A stretch of DNA of 64,000 nucleotides, taken from positions 186,001-250,000 of the forward strand of contig CAWBAK010000004.1 of assembly GCA_963786805.1 (NCBI GenBank), read 5' to 3'. Numbering within the stretch: position 1 is the first letter of the stretch; the number at the start of each line of letters is the position of its first letter. Below, in pieces: positions 1 to 8,276 of the stretch. Below the pieces are notes generated by a model, which worked only from the letters and a program-made list of their open reading frames with translations, searched no databases and had not been told where the DNA came from. The position numbers and the translations under genes were made by a program. The DNA is from CALGFI01 sp963786805 (lineage in GTDB: Bacteria; Actinomycetota; UBA4738; HRBIN12).

Positions 1-542
1 TGGCGGACCGAGCCGCCCGTGTCCGTTCCGAGCGCCCACACGGCTTCGCCCGCGGCGACCGCCGCGGCGCTGCCGCCGCTGGAGCCACCGGGCACCGTGT
101 CGAGATCCCACGGGTTGTGCACCGGCCCGAACGCCGAGTTCTCGTTCGAGGAGCCCATCGCGAACTCGTCGCAGTTCGTCTTGCCGAGGAGGACCGCGCC
201 CTCGGCCTGCAACCGTTCCCATGCGGTGCAGTCGTACGGCGGCACGTAGGTCTCGAGGATCTTCGAGCCGCACGTCGTCGTGATGCCGCGGGTCGAGAGC
301 ACGTCTTTCAGCGCCAGGGGGATGCCGGCGACGGCCGGCGCGTCGCCGCCGGACAGACGGGAATCCGCGGCGCCCGCCTGCGCCTGCGCCAGATCGTCGG
401 TGCGAGCGAGGAACGCCTTCACGCGGCCTTCGACGGCATCGATCCGCGCGAGGCACGAGGCCGCGATCTTCGCGCTGGACGTCTGTCCCGCGCGGAGCAT
501 CGAGGAGAGCTCGGTCGCGGTCCGGTCGCAGAGCTCGGTCAC
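1..542 (-). CDS. gatA: Aspartyl/glutamyl-tRNA amidotransferase subunit A (3' end off window)
   Basis: Catalytic amidase subunit of GatCAB, which hydrolyses glutamine and passes ammonia for conversion of misacylated Glu-tRNA(Gln) or Asp-tRNA(Asn). The visible 180 codons carry the amidase-signature triad at Lys79, Ser154 and Ser178, within LALKD, GGSSGGSA and TDTGGSVR; the positions match those of characterised GatA. The GTG start at 542 overlaps the gatC stop (GTGA), so the two are translationally coupled. The C-terminal part lies beyond the left edge; gatB is not in the window. Confidence 0.96.
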   Translation of the reverse strand, partial: MTELCDRTATELSSMLRAGQTSSAKIAASCLARIDAVEGRVKAFLARTDDLAQAQAGAADSRLSGGDAPAVAGIPLALKDVLSTRGITTTCGSKILETYVPPYDCTAWERLQAEGAVLLGKTNCDEFAMGSSNENSAFGPVHNPWDLDTVPGGSSGGSAAAVAAGEAVWALGTDTGGSVR

Positions 543-829
543 TCGACCTCCACGATCCGGGGAACCTTGAACCGGTCGTCCTCAACCTCGGGCGCGTTCG
601 CGAGCACGTCCTGGAGCGGCAGCGACTCGGTCCGGACGTCGGGTCGAAGGACGTTCGCGCGCGGGATCGCGTAGGCGGTGGGAGGGACGTCGTCCGCAGC
701 GACCTCCCCCACCTTCGCCGCATGCTCGAGGATCAGGCCGAGCTGCGCCCGAAGCCGCTCCTTCTCTTCGGCCGTCAGCTCCAGACGCGCGAGCCGCGCG
801 ACGTGATCGATGTCGATCTCGACCGGCAT
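539..829 (-). CDS. gatC: Aspartyl/glutamyl-tRNA amidotransferase subunit C
   Basis: Small scaffold subunit of GatCAB that wraps around GatA. The 96-residue product has the usual family length and the typical N-terminus with IDHVARLARLEL, followed by the acidic helix ending in LGLILEH. It ends with the FKVPRIVEVE-type tail common to GatC. ATG at 829 is chosen because upstream in-frame sequence is low-complexity arginine/serine translation unlike any protein. gatA follows with an overlapping start. Confidence 0.95.
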   Translation of the reverse strand: MPVEIDIDHVARLARLELTAEEKERLRAQLGLILEHAAKVGEVAADDVPPTAYAIPRANVLRPDVRTESLPLQDVLANAPEVEDDRFKVPRIVEVE

Positions 830-872
830 GGCGCGCAGTCTAGCCGGTGCCCGATGGGCCTCCGGCCGCGCG

Positions 873-2390
873 CTACTCGCGGCCGGCGTCCGGGTCGATC
901 GGAAGGTCGAACGCCGGGATGTCGTCGTGCGCCTCGACGTACCCCTCGGGAGGCAGCTCGCCCGGCGACGGCTCATGCACGAGCCCCGGACCGGTGTCCT
1001 CCGGAGGCGGGATGTCGAAACGGGCGGATGCGAGCAGCGAGAGCATGTCCACGCCGACCTCGGCCGGGTCCACGCTTCGCACCACCGTCGCCAATGGCTC
1101 GCCGTCCGAGCCCGTCTCCGAAAGGTCGACCTCCACTGGCTCGGACTCGGCGCCGTTCACGTCCAGGACCATGCGCACGATCGGACGGGCGAGGAGCTGC
1201 TCATGGTTACGGACGACGGCGCCCACCTCACCGGTCGACAGACGGACGAGCGAGCCCACGGGGAAGATCCCGACCATCCGCACGAACGTGCGGACCACGC
1301 GCGGGTCGAACGACCGGCCCGCTCCGGCCTGCAGGATGCTGAGCGCCTGCCGGCGCTCCTCCGGCTTGCGGTACGAGCGCTTGCTCGTGACCGCGTCGAA
1401 GCAGTCCGCGACCGAAACGATGCGCGCGGGCAGCGACGGCGAGCGCCGCCCCGAGAGCGACGGATAGCCGGAGCCGTCGAACGCCGCGTGGTGCTCGAGG
1501 ACCGTCGCGACCGCGGGGTGGTACGCGTTCCGGCTCGTGATGAGCACGAGCCCGGCGCCGTCGACCGGGTGCCGCTGGATCAGACGCCATTGCTCCTCGT
1601 CGAGCGCGCCCTCGTGTTGCAGGATCTCCGACGGAACCTTGACCTTGCCGACGTCGTGAAGGAGCCCGCCGATCCCGAGTGCCACAGCGTCGTCCCGCGA
1701 GAGCCCGATGGCCCGCGCCAGCGCGAGCGACAGGATGCACACGTTCACCATATGGTGGTACGTGTACTCGTCGTACGACTTCACGGTGGTGAGCAGAAGC
1801 GCCTGCGCGGGATCCGCGACGAGGAGGTCGGCGATCCGCTCGGTGAGCCGGACCGTTGCGTTCATGTCCGCGGGACGTCCTGCCAGCAGTCGTGTCGCCG
1901 TCGTCCGGAGCAGGTCGAGCCCCGCCGCGTAGCTCTGCAGGAGGTCGGCCATGGTGCTCTCGGGCGTCTCGGGCGGCGTGTTCGGGCCGGCTCGGTTCAC
2001 GCCGACGGTGACGAGCTCGTTCGTTGCCTCCGGTTCGCCCGACAGGAGCCGCAGCACGGCGTCCATCTCGGCGTCCGTCGGGTTCGGGAGGAACTCCAGC
2101 GAACGCACACCCGCCTCGGCGAACGCGTGCGCGAGTCCGTAGAGCGTGAGCGACTCCCACGCGAGCAGCGTCGGTCCCAGGTAGAAGTTGCCGTCGGTGA
2201 CGAACAGGACTGGATCGCTCGGGCGTACCTCTCGGAGCTTGAGGACGAGCTCCTCCAGCGCTCGCGCCGCCTCCATGCGCTTGGGATGCGCTCCCGGATA
2301 CAGCGCGTAGACCTGCCGGCCCGAGGACATCGTCCGCAGCATCTCGCGGACGACGAGGATCTCGGGATCGGCGGCTTGGGCCCCGTTCAT
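873..2390 (-). CDS. HD-GYP domain phosphodiesterase with novel N-terminal domain
   Basis: 505 residues. The C-terminal two thirds is an HD-GYP domain with HDVGK (245-249) and HHAAFDGSGYP (300-310), followed by the usual VADCFDAVTSKRSYRK segment. HD-GYP proteins usually hydrolyse cyclic di-GMP, and the metal and GYP residues are intact. Residues about 10-130 form a separate domain with VYALYPGAHPK, which resembles the N-terminus of the HEAT-repeat protein encoded immediately upstream. The ATG at 2390 overlaps that gene's stop (ATGA), implying coupled translation. No receiver or membrane segment is visible, so it is probably cytosolic. The tail of about 40 residues is acidic and proline-rich. 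Confidence 0.85.
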   Translation of the reverse strand: MNGAQAADPEILVVREMLRTMSSGRQVYALYPGAHPKRMEAARALEELVLKLREVRPSDPVLFVTDGNFYLGPTLLAWESLTLYGLAHAFAEAGVRSLEFLPNPTDAEMDAVLRLLSGEPEATNELVTVGVNRAGPNTPPETPESTMADLLQSYAAGLDLLRTTATRLLAGRPADMNATVRLTERIADLLVADPAQALLLTTVKSYDEYTYHHMVNVCILSLALARAIGLSRDDAVALGIGGLLHDVGKVKVPSEILQHEGALDEEQWRLIQRHPVDGAGLVLITSRNAYHPAVATVLEHHAAFDGSGYPSLSGRRSPSLPARIVSVADCFDAVTSKRSYRKPEERRQALSILQAGAGRSFDPRVVRTFVRMVGIFPVGSLVRLSTGEVGAVVRNHEQLLARPIVRMVLDVNGAESEPVEVDLSETGSDGEPLATVVRSVDPAEVGVDMLSLLASARFDIPPPEDTGPGLVHEPSPGELPPEGYVEAHDDIPAFDLPIDPDAGRE

Positions 2391-4390
2391 CGCCGCTCCG
2401 CCGATGGGCGCGCGAGGGCCCGGCGGATGACACGCCGGAGACGCCACGGGAGACGCGTGTCGCTTCCGCGTGCGACGAGCGGTTCCAGGGTCGCCCGTCC
2501 CTCGGGGCGCGCGGCGAGCCGCTCGAGCGCCTGGGTCCGCAGACCGCGATCGGAGGATCCGCGGACGACCTCGGCGAGCCCATCGGCGGCCTCCGGGCCC
2601 GTGAGGGTTGCGAGCGAGCTCACGGCCTGAGCGCGCAGGTCGGGCTCTCCCTCGAGCGCCATGCGGACGAGCAAGGGAACCGCCGCCGCGCCTCCGGCCG
2701 AAGCGACCGCATCCGGCACCTCCGCACGGACCTCCGGAGACGGGTGCCGGGCGGCCTCGGCCAGCCGTGGGAGCACGTCCGCGTTCCCGGCGCTCCCCAG
2801 CAGCAGGACGGCGTTGCGAACGACGAACCACCGCTCGTCCGAAAGCCTCGCGACGACCGGCTTGGTGTGCTCGGGGATGATGCGGCGAAGCGCGCCGAAC
2901 AACAGCCCGCGCCGGTTGCGGTCCTGCTCGTCGCCGAGCAGATCCAAGAGCGCCTCGACGCCCTCGTCCCCGAACGGCCCGAGCAGGGTGGCCAGGTGGG
3001 GATGGTCCTCCGCCGCCTCCGCCGTCACCGCCTCGAGGACGATCTCCGGCGCGAGCGCGCTGCGGATGCACGCGGCGTAGAGCGCGGCGCGATCCTCGGT
3101 GCCACCGAGCAGGGCCTCGCGCAGCGGATGAAGGAGCGTCGCCACTTCTCGGCTGTCGCGAGCCCGGACGGCGCGCCGCAACTCCTCCGCCCAGATGTCG
3201 AGCGCTTCACCCGTGCGCTCAAGATCCGTCTCCAGGGAGAGGTAGTCGGCGACCGCGAGCAGCTGCGCCGCGCGAAGCTCCGGGCCGCCGACCTCCGCTG
3301 CCGATTGCATCGACCGGAGGTCCTCGCGCTCCGTCGCGGTGAGGTAGTCCGACAGCACCTCGAGGACGGTCCCTCCCGCCGAGGCCTGGCCCTCCTCGAG
3401 ATCGATCCCGAGCTGCTCGAGCCCGGCGATGATCGTTCCGACGTCCTCGTGGCCCGCCTCGAGCGCGCGCGTGAGGTCCACGATGTCGACCTCGCGGACA
3501 CCCGAGGCCGCCAGCTCGCGGGCGAGCTCGACCGGGCTTCGCCGGCCGTCGCGCCCGACGTCCACAAGGGCTCGGGTGAGCTGGGAGGTGTTCATCGTGC
3601 CGATCAGGCTGCCGGCGAGCGGATCGTCCCGAACGCGATCGACGAGCATCTCGAGCAACGAGCGCCGGACGTCGTCGGGCAGGTCGGTGAGCATGTCGTG
3701 CGCGGCCGTGTGCAGCTCGATCATCGGGCCGCCTCTGCTGGCGCCCTCCTCGAACACGTGGCGGAGCCGCGTGAGGAGCGTCTCGGCCTGGTCGCTCGGG
3801 CTTCCGTGGAGGTCCTCGAGCATGAGCTCGGACGCGAGGACGTCCACGTCGAGCGGCACTTGGGACGCCGGGACCGTCTCCTCCACCGCGTGGTCGGCGC
3901 CCTCGACGGTTCCGGGTCCGATCGCCGACAGGAAGATCGAGGCGACACCTCCCTCGCGGAGCACGCTCTCGACGCCGCCGGCCTCCTCGAGTTCGGGCAG
4001 CGACTGCGTGAGCGCCATGAACAGCTGCTCGAGCTCCGCACCGGTGGGGACCGAGATGACCGTCAGGCGCTCGACGCGACGTTCGAAGCACGACAGGGCC
4101 AGACGTTGCACGTTCCCGTCATGGGACATCGGATGGCCCGCCAACACGAACCGGTCGCCGCGGATCTCGACGTCCACTCGGCCGGCGGCGAGCGCCTCCT
4201 GGACGGCGAGTCCGATCCGTTCGACGGCCGGAGCGAACCCGGGTCGCTGAGGATTCTCCGGATACAGCCGGTACGTCGACAGCCCAAGCCACAGCTGCCG
4301 CAGCACCGCGGTGACCAGGCGCTCTCGGGCGACCCGATCGAAGGTTTCCTGCGTCGTGTCGGACGGTGAAGACCCGGGTTCGTTCATCAT
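2387..4390 (-). CDS. HEAT-repeat protein, partner of the HD-GYP protein
   Basis: 667 residues; function unknown. The N-terminal part (about 20-130) contains TYRLYPENPQ, similar to the VYALYPGAHPK region of the downstream HD-GYP protein. The middle is acidic and helical, and the last roughly 200 residues are HEAT-type repeats with regularly spaced leucine/alanine helices and RNAVLLLG and LRAQAVSSLATL segments. No catalytic motif was found. Tandem ATGs occur at 4390 and 4387. A TATGCT box lies 11 bases upstream, so the transcript could be nearly leaderless. The coupling suggests a scaffold or sensor for the HD-GYP enzyme, which is inference. Confidence 0.75.
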   Translation of the reverse strand: MMNEPGSSPSDTTQETFDRVARERLVTAVLRQLWLGLSTYRLYPENPQRPGFAPAVERIGLAVQEALAAGRVDVEIRGDRFVLAGHPMSHDGNVQRLALSCFERRVERLTVISVPTGAELEQLFMALTQSLPELEEAGGVESVLREGGVASIFLSAIGPGTVEGADHAVEETVPASQVPLDVDVLASELMLEDLHGSPSDQAETLLTRLRHVFEEGASRGGPMIELHTAAHDMLTDLPDDVRRSLLEMLVDRVRDDPLAGSLIGTMNTSQLTRALVDVGRDGRRSPVELARELAASGVREVDIVDLTRALEAGHEDVGTIIAGLEQLGIDLEEGQASAGGTVLEVLSDYLTATEREDLRSMQSAAEVGGPELRAAQLLAVADYLSLETDLERTGEALDIWAEELRRAVRARDSREVATLLHPLREALLGGTEDRAALYAACIRSALAPEIVLEAVTAEAAEDHPHLATLLGPFGDEGVEALLDLLGDEQDRNRRGLLFGALRRIIPEHTKPVVARLSDERWFVVRNAVLLLGSAGNADVLPRLAEAARHPSPEVRAEVPDAVASAGGAAAVPLLVRMALEGEPDLRAQAVSSLATLTGPEAADGLAEVVRGSSDRGLRTQALERLAARPEGRATLEPLVARGSDTRLPWRLRRVIRRALARPSAERR

Positions 4391-4401
4391 CGAACGCGCG
4401 C

Positions 4402-4407
4402 AGCATA
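4402..4407 (-). promoter_or_regulatory. Candidate -10 box for the HEAT/HD-GYP operon
   Basis: TATGCT on the minus strand, 11 bases before the first ATG at 4390. No convincing -35 hexamer or Shine-Dalgarno sequence is seen. The spacing would put the transcript start within a few bases of the start codon. Confidence 0.35.
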
Positions 4408-4492
4408 CGTCCCCGCTCGCGCCGCCTCGGGAGCGACCACGCAGCGCCGCCGAGGCACGCGGCCTCGCCCCCTTCGAGGAAGACGACCGGCG

Positions 4493-5419
4493 CTAGTGGA
4501 AGAGGCCGAACCGGGGCTCGACCTGTTGGGCCATCGCGGCCGCGGCCAGCGTGTTCCCGATCAGCCAGACGTCGGTGATCGGGCCGACGCCCCCGGGAAC
4601 GGGGGTGATCGCCTCGGCCTTGGCGGCGACGCTGTCGAAGTCCAGGTCGCCGACCATCCTCGTCTTGCCCGTGGCTTCGTCTTTCACCGCGTGGATCCCG
4701 ACGTCGATCGCGATGACGCCCTCGCGAACCATATCCCCCGTCACGAGGGCCCGGACGCCCGCCGCGACGATCAGGATGTCCGCCTGCCGGGTGAACTCGG
4801 CCAGCCGGCCCGCGGCCGCCGTCTTGCTGTGACACGTGATGACCGTCGCGTCGCGCTGAAGGCCCAGCCATTGCGCGGGCTTGCCGACGCTGTTCGAACG
4901 CCCGACCACGACGAGCGTCCGCCCCGTGTAGTACGTGGCCGGATCGCCGCCTTCGGCGGTCACGTACGAGTCGAGCAGGTAGAAACAGGAGGCGGGCGTC
5001 GAGGGCAGGAAGCGGGGACGCCCCTGCGCGAGGAGCCCCGCGTTCTGCGGGTGCACGGCCTCGATGTCCTTCGTCGGCTCGAGCGCGCTGTTCACCTCGG
5101 CCTCGGGAACGTGCGGCGGGAGCGGTTGCAGCACCAAGATCCCCGTCACGCGTGGATCGGCGTTGAGCTTGCCGATCGTGGCGAGCACGTCCGCCGTCTC
5201 CGCGTCCGCCGGCAGACGCTCGGAGACGTATCGGTACTCGAGGCCTTCCGCGAGTCGTCGCACGTGTTTCTCGTACGCCTGCGCGTCGAAGGACTCCCCG
5301 ACCATCACCGTGGCGAGGCCGGGCCGGACGGAGGACAGGCGAAGGACGCGGAGCTCGTCCTCGATCGTCGACCGGAGGCGATCCGCGATCGCTCGCCCGT
5401 CGATCACCGTGGCGGTCAC
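4493..5419 (-). CDS. folD: FolD-family methylene-THF dehydrogenase, cyclohydrolase residues replaced
   Basis: 308 residues, normal FolD length. FolD oxidises 5,10-methylene-THF and hydrolyses methenyl-THF in C1 metabolism. The nucleotide-binding half is well conserved (VVVGRSNSVGKPA, TCHSKTA, PVPGGVGP). Ungapped comparison with human MTHFD1 puts Val53 at the catalytic Lys56, Leu97 at Gln100 and Glu120 at Asp125, while Tyr49 matches Tyr52. All three cyclohydrolase residues are therefore altered, so the enzyme may be dehydrogenase-only or have another substrate. It follows ligA by 19 bases on the same strand. Family assignment is firm; the exact activity is open. Confidence 0.85.
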   Translation of the reverse strand: MTATVIDGRAIADRLRSTIEDELRVLRLSSVRPGLATVMVGESFDAQAYEKHVRRLAEGLEYRYVSERLPADAETADVLATIGKLNADPRVTGILVLQPLPPHVPEAEVNSALEPTKDIEAVHPQNAGLLAQGRPRFLPSTPASCFYLLDSYVTAEGGDPATYYTGRTLVVVGRSNSVGKPAQWLGLQRDATVITCHSKTAAAGRLAEFTRQADILIVAAGVRALVTGDMVREGVIAIDVGIHAVKDEATGKTRMVGDLDFDSVAAKAEAITPVPGGVGPITDVWLIGNTLAAAAMAQQVEPRFGLFH

Positions 5420-5438
5420 GCCGGACCTCCGTTCACCC

Positions 5439-7511
5439 TCACGTGCGGCCGAGCCGTTTCAGGAACTCGGCCTCGTCGACGATCTCGACGCCGGCCTGCT
5501 CGGCCTTCGCGAGCTTGGTTCCGGGATTCTCGCCGGCGACGACGAAGCTCGTCTTCTTCGACACGCTCGAGGAAACGCGCGCGCCCGCGGCCTGCGCCGC
5601 AGCCGTGGCCTCCTCGCGCGAGAGCGTGTCGAGCCCGCCCGTGATGACGATCGTGCTCCCGGCGAGCGGCTGATCGCCCGAAGGGGCCGGCGTATCGTCC
5701 TGCATCCGAACCCCCGCGGCGCGGAGCTTCTCGATGAGTGCGCGGTTGAGCGGGTCCTGGAACCATTCGTGGACGCTCCGAGCGATCTCGGGGCCGATCT
5801 CCTCGACGTCGTCGATCTGCTCGGCCGAGGCGTCCAGCAGGGCGTCGATCGAACCGAACGCCCTCGCGAGGACCTGCGCGACGTGCGTGCCGACGTGCGG
5901 GATGTTGAGCGCGACGAGCAGCCGCCACAGCGGCTTGTCCTTCGCCTTCTCGATCGAGGCGAGCAGGTTCGTGATCGACTTGTCGGCGAACCCCTCGAGC
6001 TGCGCGAGGTCCTCCGCGGTGAGCGAGAAGATGTCCCCGGGATCCTTCACCGCCCCGGTGTCCAGGAGCTGGATCCCCGTCTTGTAGCCGAGGCCCTCGA
6101 TGTCCAGGCCGCCGCGCGAGGCGAAGCTGAACAGCCACTCGATGTTCTGGGACGGGCAGCCCCGCTTGTTGGGACATCGCCAGTACGCCTCACCCTCCCG
6201 GCGGATGAGCGCGGTTCCACACGACGGGCACGTGGTCGGGAACTTCCATCGGCGTGCACCCTTCTTCCGCTTGGAAAGGACCGGGCCGACGACCTCGGGG
6301 ATCACGTCGCCGGCGCGCCGAACGATGACGATGTCCTTCTCGCGAACATCCTTGCGCCGAACCTCGTCCTCGTTATGGAGCGTCGCCGTCGAGATGGTCA
6401 CGCCTCCCACCTGGACCGGCTCCAGGAACGCGAACGGTGTCACCATGCCGGTCCGTCCCGTGTGGACACCGATCTCGTTCAACCGGGTGGTGCGCTCCTC
6501 GGGTGGGAACTTGTACGCGATCGCCCATCGCGGGGCATGGGACGTCGCACCGAGCTCCTGCTGAAGCGCGACCTGGTCGACCTTGATCACGACGCCGTCG
6601 ATCTCCCAGTCGATGGAGTGCCGGTCGCGTTCCCATCGCTCGAGGTACGCCTGAACGCCGGCAAGGTCCTCGTGCACCTCGCCGGTGGGCGCGACCGGCA
6701 GTCCCGCTGCGCGGCTCCACTCCAGGAATCCCGAGTGCGACTCGAACCGCACGCCCTCGGCGTAGCCGAACGAGTGGACCCACAACGAGAGCGGACGCGA
6801 CGCGGAGACCTTCGAGTCCTTCTGGCGGAGCGAGCCCGCCGCGGCGTTCCGCGGGTTGGCGAAGACGCGGCCCTGCCCCGACTCGAGCAGCTGCTCATTC
6901 AGACGTTCGAACGCCTTCACGGGCAGGTAGATCTCGCCGCGCACCTCCAGGTAGGCGGGTGGATCCTTCATCAACAACCGTCGAGGGACGCTCTTGACCG
7001 TTCGGACGTTCGCGGTGATGTCCTCGCCGATGCGACCGTCTCCTCGGGTCGCGCCTTTCGTCAGGATCCCCTTCTCGTACGTGAGCGCGACCGCGACGCC
7101 GTCGATCTTCAACTCGGACGAGTAGCGCGCACCCACGCCGACCTCGCGCTCCACCCGCGCGGCCCACGCCTGAAGCTCCGACGCGGCGAAGGCGTTGTCG
7201 AGCGAGAGCATCGGCGAGCGGTGCTCGACGGGGGCGAACAGGTCCGCCGGCGTCATCCCGACGCGCTGGGTGGGGCTGTCCGGAACGACGAGCTCGGGGA
7301 AGCGCTCCTCCAGCCGCTTCAGCTCGTTCATGAGCTCGTCGTACTCGGCGTCGGAGATCTCGGGATCGTCCAGGACGTGGTAGCGGTAGAGGTGGTAGTT
7401 CAGCCGCTCGCGGAGCTCCTCGACCTCGACCTTGGCGGCCGCGAGGTCTCGCTCGGCCTTGGTGGTGGTCGACGTGGCGGAGGTCGACTTCTCCTTGACT
7501 GCTCGCGTCAC
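5439..7511 (-). CDS. ligA: NAD-dependent DNA ligase
   Basis: 690 residues. Seals nicks using NAD during replication and repair. Domains in order: NAD-binding Ia domain after a short charged extension (about 20 residues), adenylation domain with the AMP-accepting Lys135 in ELKIDG, OB fold, four-cysteine zinc finger beginning CPSCG, helix-hairpin-helix region, and a C-terminal BRCT domain from about residue 612. The GTG start at 7511 overlaps the stop of the upstream ApbE-like gene (GTGA). All expected motifs are intact. Confidence 0.97.
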   Translation of the reverse strand: MTRAVKEKSTSATSTTTKAERDLAAAKVEVEELRERLNYHLYRYHVLDDPEISDAEYDELMNELKRLEERFPELVVPDSPTQRVGMTPADLFAPVEHRSPMLSLDNAFAASELQAWAARVEREVGVGARYSSELKIDGVAVALTYEKGILTKGATRGDGRIGEDITANVRTVKSVPRRLLMKDPPAYLEVRGEIYLPVKAFERLNEQLLESGQGRVFANPRNAAAGSLRQKDSKVSASRPLSLWVHSFGYAEGVRFESHSGFLEWSRAAGLPVAPTGEVHEDLAGVQAYLERWERDRHSIDWEIDGVVIKVDQVALQQELGATSHAPRWAIAYKFPPEERTTRLNEIGVHTGRTGMVTPFAFLEPVQVGGVTISTATLHNEDEVRRKDVREKDIVIVRRAGDVIPEVVGPVLSKRKKGARRWKFPTTCPSCGTALIRREGEAYWRCPNKRGCPSQNIEWLFSFASRGGLDIEGLGYKTGIQLLDTGAVKDPGDIFSLTAEDLAQLEGFADKSITNLLASIEKAKDKPLWRLLVALNIPHVGTHVAQVLARAFGSIDALLDASAEQIDDVEEIGPEIARSVHEWFQDPLNRALIEKLRAAGVRMQDDTPAPSGDQPLAGSTIVITGGLDTLSREEATAAAQAAGARVSSSVSKKTSFVVAGENPGTKLAKAEQAGVEIVDEAEFLKRLGRT

Positions 7512-8182
7512 GCGACGATCTCCACCCCGCCGGCGACGCCGATCCGCTCACCCACCATGACGACGCCGCCCAGCACGCCGGGAACCGTCTTGAGGTACGT
7601 GAGCGCGCCGGCGAACCCGTGCTCCTTCGGCACGATCGCCTGGACGCCGGCGGCCGCCGCGTCGGCGAGCATGCAGGACTCGGCGATCACGGCGAGGCCG
7701 TCGATCGCGGCCTCCCCCCGCCCGGCGACCATCGCGATGCCGACCCCGCGCTTGCTCGCCGGCACGACCACCGCAACGGTCGTTCCCCCGGCCCGGCGGG
7801 AGACGGTGAGCTTCTGACGACGCCGGCTCTGGATGAAGTAGTCGCCGCCGCAACTGACGATCACCTCGTCCACCTCTTGCGCGAGGAACCGGCCGACGTG
7901 GTCGGTGACCGCGCCCTGGAAGGAGTACATCGGCCCGACCCCCGCCCGGCGGGCGGCCTCCACCATCTCCCGGACGATCTGGGGTGCATCCTCGGGAACG
8001 GTGATCGGACGCTTGCTGCTCGCAACCTCCGGGTTCCGGATCATGTACGCGTGGAGTTGTTCCCAGAACGAGAGCGCTGCGGCTCGCGACTCCTCGTTGA
8101 AATCCGTCCCCGCCTGGATGTGCAGGGTCATGTCCTGCACCTGGATGTCGAAGCTGCGAGGCTTCCGCTTCAGGAGCTTCAC
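7508..8182 (-). CDS. UPF0280/ApbE-like family protein
   Basis: 224 residues, resembling the COG2122/UPF0280 branch of the ApbE fold. The diagnostic region is GPMYSFQGAVTDHVGRFLA followed by an SCGGDYF strand, comparable to the AAVAGA and NGGD elements of the family. ApbE itself is an FAD-dependent flavin transferase; the role of this branch is not established. The GTG at 8182 is chosen because AAAGGA lies about 8 bases upstream and the sequence beyond it is not protein-like. It is coupled to ligA by a GTGA overlap. Confidence 0.7.
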   Translation of the reverse strand: MKLLKRKPRSFDIQVQDMTLHIQAGTDFNEESRAAALSFWEQLHAYMIRNPEVASSKRPITVPEDAPQIVREMVEAARRAGVGPMYSFQGAVTDHVGRFLAQEVDEVIVSCGGDYFIQSRRRQKLTVSRRAGGTTVAVVVPASKRGVGIAMVAGRGEAAIDGLAVIAESCMLADAAAAGVQAIVPKEHGFAGALTYLKTVPGVLGGVVMVGERIGVAGGVEIVA

Positions 8183-8276
8183 GACGGTCCTTTCGGGGAC
8201 CCGGTCGAGGACCCGGCCGGGGAAGACCTGGTCGAGGACCGGCGCCCGATGATATCGGCCGGGGCCGACGCGGCCC

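Noticed and set aside
810..2630. Long open frame on the strand opposite to the HD-GYP/HEAT genes; similar ones at 5064-7817 and 26009-28363.
   Set aside because: They mirror strongly conserved coding genes, translate to arginine-rich low-complexity sequence and have no recognisable domain. This is expected in very GC-rich DNA.
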